Source: Aplectana chamaeleonis
Lineage: Eukaryota; Nematoda; Chromadorea; Rhabditida; Cosmocercidae
Direction of reading: 5' to 3'
Length of the DNA: 64,000 bases
Assembly: GCA_029168955.1 (NCBI GenBank)
Contig: JAPDOI010000116.1
Span: 310,001-374,000 of the forward strand
Position numbers and translations under genes: made by a program. Below the pieces are notes generated by a model, which saw only the letters and a list, made by a program, of their open reading frames with translations, had not been told where the DNA came from and searched no databases. Position 1 is the first letter of the stretch. Each line of letters begins with the position of its first letter. Positions 56,704 to 64,000 of the stretch are shown one piece after another.

Positions 56704-57973
56704 ATCTCTGGTGATAAAATACTCGTCAACATACTAGATTTTCCAGACTATGGTTCTTCTTTAATTCCATATGTATTCTATTCAATACACTGATTACAAA
56801 ATTGTCTACTGATCGATAATGGTGTCATACTCTATGAATTACTAATGGATCTCCTGCACACCAGAAACAGATCATGCTTCAAGAAAACCTGTGAAATCCT
56901 TCATTTGACCCTCCGAGCCTGATGTTTTTGAGTTTGGCTATGCTCACCTTTGCAGAACAAAAGTCTGTTCTGCTCTTGACATCACTGCCATAATGTTCTT
57001 TGCCTTTAACATAGCGATCACTAGGACGGCTACCTCCCCCTTCCATATTTTTATCGTTATCTACATCTTTGTTTGAATACTACCGATCACTGTCAAAGAT
57101 ATTCTCGTGAAATTTGCCTACAACCCTGAATTAGCTAAATTAAGGATACATGTCAACCAGGGGCATGGTTTACCATTCGCTCCTTGGGCCTGGGTCTTAA
57201 GCCTGAGGTTCGTACCAGATCGAAGAGGCACCTGAATTGGCCCGCTGCAGAGTAGCTTCGGTTAGTTGCGTTGCCCAGGCTGGCCGTATCCTTCTTCTTT
57301 TAACAGTATCATTCTACATATCACGATACCTATAATGAAAACCTTTCTTTGGGGCGATCGCTAGTTGCCAAGCCAACTAAAATATGATACCAATTGCCTG
57401 GTGAATGTTGCTACACATCTGGTGGAACCCAACTTTATTTTTCGGCGGTCTGGAAAGAGCTGAACCTGCTAAATATCATTTGTCTTTTTGAAGTTATTGC
57501 TGTTCTCCTCCATGTTTCTGTTCTGTTTCATTTTTTCCTTGTTGTTCGCCCTTCAAGTGCCAAAGGCACTGCACTGTTTCTTTATTGTTGTCGATGGCGC
57601 ACCATCAGCGCAAAATATAAATATAATTATAACCAAGTATGGGACCACTTGAGCGCTTCAGAGTAAGTAGTTGGGTTCGTGGCGATTGCCTGTCTATCTA
57701 GAGTGCGAATCACTCCACGGGCTCAAGCCCATTTCCTGGAAGCGTCATATCGCACTACAGCCAAAGCATGGCGCCGCTCTCAGGCGACTATCCGTTGACG
57801 CTTGACCGAAGCTCATCGCCATAGACCTGCATAACGGTCTTATTGCGCGGAGAATAACAATGTTAAAACGTATAGTAACCATCTTCGGTTTTAAAGCCTA
57901 ATCACAAAGATATTCCTCTCTTCTTCGGAACCATGCTTACATGATTCTCGCTGCGAGGTCTAGGATAACGTAC
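56704..57973. other. ASP-B intron 2, right part; SINE relative, no gene
   Basis: 57690-57845 is a minus-strand relative of the 46267 SINE (GAGAGCGGCGCCATGC, GTAGTGCGATATGACGC, TGCATAACGG). The rest is unrecognised; a short open frame at 57394-57666 is hydrophobic but has no splice support. Confidence 0.4.
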
Positions 57974-58277
57974 CATTTTGTACATCTGGCTGCTTTTCGG
58001 CAGTGCTGTGTTAGATCCATCCATCTCTCTACCGCTTGCAACATTTTTGCGGAGGTTATTGTGAATTGCGAGATATGTTTCTCGATCAGTAGGACTGATT
58101 TTTGTTCCGTTGCAATTGAAAGCAGAGTCGCAGATGCGTATCACCTTCAACATTTGAGAAAACGCCTATGGAAGGGGGAAGATTCAAAAAGGAAAACTCA
58201 CCGCCAGTGAAGCCAGCAATCCTAAAACATGAAATGCCCACATGATAACTGGATGGTGATGTGTCGTGGCACCGCTG

Positions 58278-58284
58278 TTATATA
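58278..58284 (-). promoter_or_regulatory. TATA box of ASP-B
   Basis: Minus-strand TGTATATAACAGCGG, 35 bases before the ATG, same word and spacing as ASP-A. Confidence 0.6.
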
Positions 58285-59575
58285 CAAGTGCCTTCGTGAC
58301 TTCGGGTATTAACCAACACGGAACGCAAGTCATAATCAGCATTGGATGAATCTGTCAGATTATTTCCATGTATTTCACCATCATTCCATCAATGTTCAGC
58401 GCTGCTATTCTCGAACGAACTCTCAATCACTCAGTAACGTTATTTGTGCATTTTTGGCTATGTATGAGCACATATCGCCCGGTGACTCGGAAGTTAATGA
58501 AGAGCATCGCATTTTAACAAGTGTTTACGATGGATTAAGAGGACGACTTCCGGCAAGTTTTTGTATTGTGCAGACACTTCTCCGGATGAGTTTCCCCATA
58601 TTAAGCGACGGTCATTCCGTAAAAGAGAAATGAAACTGCTACAAAGGTGCTGCACCTGTACCAAGACTTCAAACATTGAGAGTTCGATACTCCCGCGCTA
58701 AACGGCTTCTTCTCTTTCTTCTTCTGCAGGCACGAGAATGGTTTTTGTCGTTAATTTGAAGAATAAAGGATTTTTATAGGGGCCGGATTCATAAACCAAA
58801 CCGGTAGTAATATTTAATCATGGGTATCACACAGCATGGTCTTGCCCTACGCAATTACCTTACCAGCAATCGCGACTGAAATGAGCTGGCCTAGGGTTGG
58901 CATGCGCGTACCGTTGCGGAGAGTGAGTGGAACCTAATCGCACCACATTTCTTGGACGTCTGGCGCTATTTTCGTGATTTCGTTTGGTTCGAAACAGTCA
59001 AAATCATTAGCAGTCGTCCTCTGAAATCTGTTACTGTTACTGAATCCGTTATAAAATAAGAATAATTCGAAGCTTGTGCTAGCATAAAACTATGAATTTT
59101 TCCCAAACACCAATATTCAAAGGAAAATGAAGTCTAGTCAGAAAAGGTTGAGCGAATCGAGTAAGTGAAAGAAGCTAAATTTGTTTCTTGAAAAGTATAG
59201 ATCATTTTATTGGAATTTTTTCCAGTTCCCCAAGAGTGAATTACTCGGCAAATGTGATGAAATCTGCACAAAAGATGTGACGAGAAGGAATAATTAGACG
59301 AAACGGCGAAGGAGTCACGAGAGCGGCATGAGACGTTAGATTGGCAATTCGCTAACCGAACTGGAGCGCAATACCGGAGTGGAGCGTGATATCTCTCGAG
59401 TGAGTAACGCGAAGCCCGAGTCTCTTCTAGGATACCTCGCACCCGAATCTATACCCCCCTTCTGAGGGTATGGTTCATTAAGGATCACAGGTTGATGGTA
59501 ATATTCTACTCCTTACCCCTTCATATCCCAGCGAAACCGCTTATGAATCTGGCCCCAGAGGACCATTGTGGTTAC
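58285..59575. other. 5' flank of ASP-B, duplicate of 41947-43189
   Basis: Collinear copy of the ASP-A upstream region with substitutions and small indels. The open frames of the A copy are not conserved here, which argues against a coding gene. Confidence 0.5.
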
Positions 59576-59579
59576 AGTA

Positions 59580-60900
59580 AAGGGTCTTGCTGGGCACTTG
59601 ATTAAATGCGCTGTGTCGTGTCCGGGACTACCGCAGGCCGGGCATCAGGTCCCCTACTGTCGATTTCGTTGACGAAAGGCATGGGCAATATTGAGTGAAC
59701 ACAGCACAGCGAGGCTAGACCTCATCTGGCTCGCATACCGAGTTGAGACTCGGACTCGCAAACCCGAAGCATTACTTCACTTAGAATAGGGTTCACCTTT
59801 TCAAGATTTCTCAAACGGACTGAGTATGCTCTTTGCGTAAGAAACCAGGTCTTTCTCGATTGGAGTCGCCCCTTATCTGCACATCCGTTTCACTAGTAGC
59901 GCCTGCAGATGCTGCCGCAAGCAGATGCTCTATTGGAAAGCTTCTCATGCTCTCAGTTGCGATTCTAAGAGCAGCGTTTAATACACGCTTTAGTTTAGTT
60001 CAGAAGCTATCCAAAACCAAGAGATGCCACACCTGTGCAGCACACTCCAGTGGAGGTTGTAGTAAATCGCCAGTTTAGTCTCCGTGTTGCTGCCCCAGGA
60101 TGTACCTCTGAAAGCTATAAAAACATTGAGGATCGCCTTGATGAATGCCTCTTTCTGTTTTTGTAAAACTTCAGTGAAGGGTCCAGAATGAGGCCAACTG
60201 CATCACCGGAGAGCTTGGTCAGTTTCACCTTTTTTTTCGCCTGGGCGAGTTTTGCCTCATAATTGTCCCGGTCATTACTCTCGATTTTTTATGATGAATG
60301 TGGGAACTTCCACATTTCCTGTGTTGGTGGCGATTAGTAATGTACTGAACGCGAGGTGAAGGTAATGCAGCCTGCTAGCGGCGTCTTGGACCTTGGACTC
60401 TTCCAGGGGAGCAGAGAGCATTCGCCTCTTTAAGTTCTGGTTCACGTGATTTATTCGGCAGCTTAATGCTATGATTAGTTTCAATAACACAGCTTTGACG
60501 ATCAGAACGGCTAACACACCTGTAAGTGATTAGACGATCGATGCGAGCAAAAACTCATTTTTGGGCATTCAATTGTCCTTTATGCGCCCCAACACTCGAA
60601 ATTTGTTCGAGTGTTTGCCTTTTAATTCTATTTTTGGCAAGTATATACTGACTTAACACTTTATTTGCAGAATAAGTCGAGTAATTTGCAAACTGTAACA
60701 CAATCTCCTCCACAAAGTCGTTAAAATCGTTAATTTGGGTCTGAGTACACGGCGCTGTCGTATAACAGTCGCCTTGATGTGTAGGAATGATAGAGACTGA
60801 CCCGCCTCTTGCGGGGCAGGCCAGAGACAGTCGTCTGGGCTCGAGCGCCCGCAGCTGGTTCGTCAGGCGTGCTCGTGGAGCCATGATGTTGTAGTATGCC
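59580..60900 (-). mobile_element. Non-LTR retrotransposon remnant upstream of ASP-B
   Basis: Minus-strand pieces read LILDPSLKFYKNRK and, at 60270-60240, NYEAKLAQAKKKVKLTKLSG, similar to the LVLDPSLRFHKN region of the 455-2206 element. It aligns with 43190-44290. 60884-60555 holds a further open frame (FNDFVEEIVLQFANYS) whose counterpart near 44230-44290 is only partly kept. Dead copy. Confidence 0.65.
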
Positions 60901-61290
60901 CCTTATCATGTAATGTCGTATATCCATAATAAACCTTGTAAGCAGGTTTTGGTTTCAAAGGTATGGAACTCTCGTGAGTACATCGAGACGGAATTAGCTA
61001 CCCTTAAACTCGATAGCGCTAGAACGAGCCTGGGGACATTGTAGTGGGCGTTCATACTAGATTTTCTCTCTCTAAACGTTACAGTTTTTGCTTTTCACTC
61101 CAGTATTTTCATGCAATAGCCTTTTGGTATGTAGAGGAATCAAGGTGGAGTCTATAGTTGTACAATGTCCTTTTGCGACTCTCCATAAACCTCGGCATGA
61201 TAATACTATAGTTGTTCGATGATGTTGAACTCGACACGAGGTTGATACAGTTCTTTATGACTAACCTTTCGGAGTAACCTCCTTCTTGAA
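60901..61290. other. End of the ASP-linked duplication
   Basis: 61020-61175 still matches 44340-44465 (AACAGTTTTTGCTTTT, CAATAGCCTTT, GGAATCAAGGTGGAGT); after about 61175 the similarity to the A side stops. 61190-61285 is an inverted match to 40430-40525. Confidence 0.5.
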
Positions 61291-61807
61291 AAGATCAAAT
61301 TAGAAGTGTAATGGTTTGCTTGACAGATAGATTTCCTGTGCTACAGAAGTGGGGAACTTTAGCCAACTTTGCCCAATTCGGCTTCGAAAACGGGAAGCAC
61401 GAAAAGAGATTGATGTGGGTAAAGCAGCCGCCTAGACGCAACAGATGCGATGGAAATCCGTTTCGATCGAGTTGTGGATTTCCTCTTGATCTCACGACAA
61501 CAAAGCTACATATAATCAACGTGAGAACGAAGAGGGGTTCTGCCGCGTGCGTGGCGTGCAAACAGCTTGTCACCCCTTTTTCGTGTACTTAGGTACATAT
61601 GTTAGATAAACGACTCTCATCTGCAACCCAGTATGTGGTCCGGTCGAGGATCAAGGGTAACACAACACTGATGCTCGCCGTCACCTCTAATGGCATCATT
61701 TGAGAAGGGGGAATGGGACATCTGATCAACGTGCTGTGAAGCAACTTGTGATTATACCATTGTTGAGTCGATAAAGATTGGAAGTTTTCTGAGGAAGTTT
61801 TTTTTGC
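61291..61807. other. No gene recognised
   Basis: Open frames on both strands at 61295-61592 overlap each other and show no domain. The block CCGCCTAGACG resembles one at 49314, so it may be retroelement debris. Confidence 0.3.
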
Positions 61808-61821
61808 TTTTTTTCTGCAGA

Positions 61822-62044
61822 ACCGTGTGCTTCAAATCCTTCTAAGGCAAGTAAAGAAGCCGAAACAACGACAAATGTGCAGGAGGGTGAGAATGGCGGG
61901 AGTAGCCAATCCACCGAATCAGCCCGCTCACAGACCGCAGCCTTCCACCGGTGTATATCTAGGGCCCAAATCCATAGAAGGGTTGGTTGGGATGTTTCCC
62001 AACAGCAAAAGAGACTGGTAAACAATGTGGAGCGAGGTTCGTAA
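61822..62044 (+). CDS. Possible terminal exon of an unidentified gene
   Basis: After a good acceptor (ttttttctgcag, ending 61821) one frame reads EPCASNPSKASKEAETTTNV then QEGENGGSSQSTESARSQTA, ending at TAA near 62044. The composition (Ser, Glu, Thr, Gln) looks like a disordered protein tail and the frame avoids stops for about 220 nt. No upstream exon, homologue or poly(A) signal identified; chance is quite possible. Confidence 0.2.
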
Positions 62045-62826
62045 TTGAACGCTAGCCGTGTTTCATCCAATCACACACTTCGCTCACCGCTCACTCCCCA
62101 TGTTCCCCGCCTCTTCGGCGATGGGAAGCATTACGACCACCACACCCAGAGAGAAGCTGCCGCCTTTTCACCTTCTATCGCGACTCGGAAAAAAATTGGG
62201 ATACAATACTGGGTTTTCGTGACACTACCGTAACCCGGAAAACAATGCGTCATTGTGAAGCTACCGCAACCCAAAAAGCGAGGCGTCTTGATGAAAATGA
62301 CCGATAGTTTATCTTTTGAGCGTGAGCAAAGCCAGAGCTATACTACATGAGATCACATGGCCAAAGGCCGGTTGTAGATGAACAGCTAGAGCGAACTGCG
62401 GTGAAGGCGACGTTGTCGTGTGCAGTCCACATCGCAGTACTGCAGCGACACAATCCTAAAAGTCGAGTGTAAACTATTGAACACTAACGACACCAACCGT
62501 GCAACTCAATAGGGAAGCCGCGCTCAGCCACAAACTGTGTGCGAAATCATTCAATCAAAAGCCATAATTCCTTCATCCTACCGTGTGCCGCTTTTCACAT
62601 CGAACAGCGTCGCGGCTTTCTAATTAAATGACACGGACCATACCTGTATATTCCGATATGGCATCCTCACGGCACAAGTGGTCACTGCATAGGATTCCCT
62701 TAGGCGAGAAAGACGCTCGTCAACTGCATAGTTCTCATCTTGAATGATTTCGCGCAGGAGCCTCAAAAGATAAAAAGTTGGTTATGTGGAGAGAGTATAT
62801 CGCAATCGAGATTTTGTAAGGCCTAA
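62045..62826. other. No gene recognised
   Basis: Contains small near-repeats (CACTACCGTAACCCGGAAAA / GAAGCTACCGCAACCCAAAA near 62223-62275). No exon or RNA gene supported. Confidence 0.35.
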
Positions 62827-63562
62827 CTCGCTTTTCATACTTTTTCGATTGCGGCGAATGACGCTTTTCGATCTACGGCAAAGCCGGTGTTTGGGAGTGC
62901 TAAGAATTTAGGTCGGGTTGACAACTGACTCCTCTGCACTTGAATGCTCAAATCGGCATTGAATCCCCGATGAAAACAGGTGATTATATGATAAAAAGCG
63001 GCAAACGCCGCTAAGACGATGATAATGGTCTTGATCACTAATGCCGCCACAGCAGCATTTGCCGCGTTTTAGGCTCCGTCCATAGCAGACGTCCTAGCAT
63101 CAAGTGACCGTAATATAACGCTGGAGGTTTGCATCTTCAGCATTTGTTATTGATCTGACTCCCCAGCGAGCACTGCTGCCGGACAGTCGCTGACGGTGGA
63201 GGCATAGTGACCGTAACGGCTGTCACTAATATTATCGATACCATCGTTAACCACGTGCCATCCTCGGACACGTTGAATGCGCCAGCCGTCGAGCGTCATG
63301 CGCCAGCGTTTGAGCGCTGGCGCATGATGTTCCGACGCCTTGACGCTTTGCCGCTGGTCGTCAGCTATAGACGGAGCCTAACAGTACCAGCACCTGTTTC
63401 GTCCGGGAATCCATGGCCTATCTGGACATTTTGCCAGCATTCTCATGTGCAAAGGAGTCATTTGTCAACCTCTACCTAAATTCTTAGCACTCCCAGGCAC
63501 CAGTTTCGCCGTAGCTCAAAAAGCGGCATTTGCCGCAATCGCAAAAGTATGAAAAGCGAGTA
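62827..63562. repeat. Foldback element, about 735 bp
   Basis: ACTCGCTTTTCATACTTTTT and GCGATTGCGGC-type left end pairs with AAAAGTATGAAAAGCGAGT at the right. GGGAGTGCTAAGAATTTAGG pairs with CCTAAATTCTTAGCACTCCC, and GTTGACAA-TGACTCCT-GCAC with GTGCAAAGGAGTCATTTGTC. Inside, 63284-63340 has a second palindrome (GCGCCAGCG/CGCTGGCGC). Non-coding. Confidence 0.8.
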
Positions 63563-64000
63563 ATTGGAGCCAACCTTCTTGGCAGCTGCGGGGTGTAAAT
63601 TGTTCAAGACCCGCACTACCTCACATATCCATTTCACGGCGTAGAAGCTCGTTAAGTAAAGCGTAGTATGAACGGGATAACCCTAAATCCAGGAAGTCCG
63701 GAACACCGTTGCCGTGTTTTCACGCCTATGATAGGCGAAGTCGCGACAAAAAAACAATACCGTGCTCCACAGTGAATTGAGGGGCGTCGCGGCCGCGACA
63801 CGGTCTTGGCGAAATTGAAATCTTGCGAAATAATTTTGGGCCACATGCGTTCTTTGATAGTTTGTTTGTGGTTCCAGTTTCGTCCTTGCGTGATTTGAGC
63901 GCAAGTTTACTCGCTCACCACGTTATTCATTTCAATTCTCTCAACTTATCCGACGTCTTCCCCTTTATCGGGTTTTTCCGATTCGTCTTCTTTGGGTCGT
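63563..64000. other. Right edge of window, nothing recognised
   Basis: No exon, repeat partner or RNA gene recognised. Confidence 0.3.

Larger units (their letters stand above)
47440..58243 (-). pseudogene. ASP-B: paralogue of ASP-A, double-CAP gene with decay in the second CAP domain
   Basis: Same exon plan as ASP-A: 58243-58202 (MWAFHVLGLLASLA, gtgagt donor), 58144-57974, 53089-52964, 52925-52764, 52700-52600, 50936-50797, 49053-48978, exon 8 ending 48224, 48115-47966, 47907-47803, 47701-47607, 47536-47440. CAP1 and hinge are intact (ETYLAIHNNLRKNVASG, DWSCDLEEIAKTLTHNC, RFSIQTALKEWS, CSATSGC). Exon 8 lacks the AG found in ASP-A: the junction reads tttttGGATCACTT with one extra base, and the nearest in-frame rescue is an AG at 48330, which would add about nine residues encoded by the pyrimidine tract. 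Exon 9 has TAA at 48002-48004 (ASP-A has AAA), truncating CAP2. Downstream exons remain well preserved. It could still make a CAP1-plus-hinge protein of about 345 residues or less, so loss of function is likely but not certain. Confidence 0.82.

Noticed and set aside
61295..61592. Paired plus and minus ORFs of about 92 codons
   Set aside because: Mutually antisense, no domain; likely retroelement debris.

Overview
The window is nuclear DNA of a parasitic nematode, most likely a strongylid such as a hookworm. This rests on two large Ancylostoma-secreted-protein-like (ASP, CAP-domain) genes, short exons separated by repeat-filled introns, a likely spliced-leader acceptor directly before a start codon, and dense nematode-type mobile DNA (mariner, CR1-like and other non-LTR elements, MITEs, tRNA-derived SINEs). 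The species assignment is inference; no marker gene is present.

Layout. (1) Positions 1-6746, plus strand: the 3' part of an SLC17-type transporter gene, with one exon at the left edge and two at 6064-6746. Its roughly 6 kb intron holds a decayed non-LTR retrotransposon and a near-complete mariner. (2) 6747-15432: no gene seen; MITEs, a second mariner, a long palindrome and the first copy of a 1.5-kb repeat. (3) 15433-29512, plus strand: a secreted EndoU-family endoribonuclease gene that I reconstruct as nine in-frame exons (305 codons plus stop, all three catalytic positions present). Its 6.9-kb intron 4 carries a 2.2-kb 42-bp minisatellite and a (CA)n tract. (4) 29513-34632: repeats only, including a 3.0-kb hAT-like element with a perfect 8-bp target duplication and a (TAAG)n tract. 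(5) 34709-41905, minus strand: ASP-A, a twelve-exon gene for a 446-residue double-CAP secreted protein. (6) 41906-47439: upstream and spacer DNA with MITEs and SINEs. (7) 47440-58243, minus strand: ASP-B, a tandem paralogue with the same twelve-exon plan but a premature stop, a lost splice acceptor and a degraded poly(A) signal. A CR1-like retrotransposon sits in its intron 2. (8) 58244-64000: upstream DNA of ASP-B, a non-LTR remnant duplicated from behind ASP-A, and a foldback element; no confident gene.

The genes do not form an operon. EndoU and the ASPs are both secreted proteins of kinds common in parasitic nematode secretions, and the EndoU and ASP-A genes converge tail to tail. I found no prokaryotic-style system and no CRISPR array. 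The most interesting material is the birth and decay history of the ASP pair, the EndoU gene with a minisatellite-bearing intron, and several families of nested, structurally well-bounded non-autonomous transposons.
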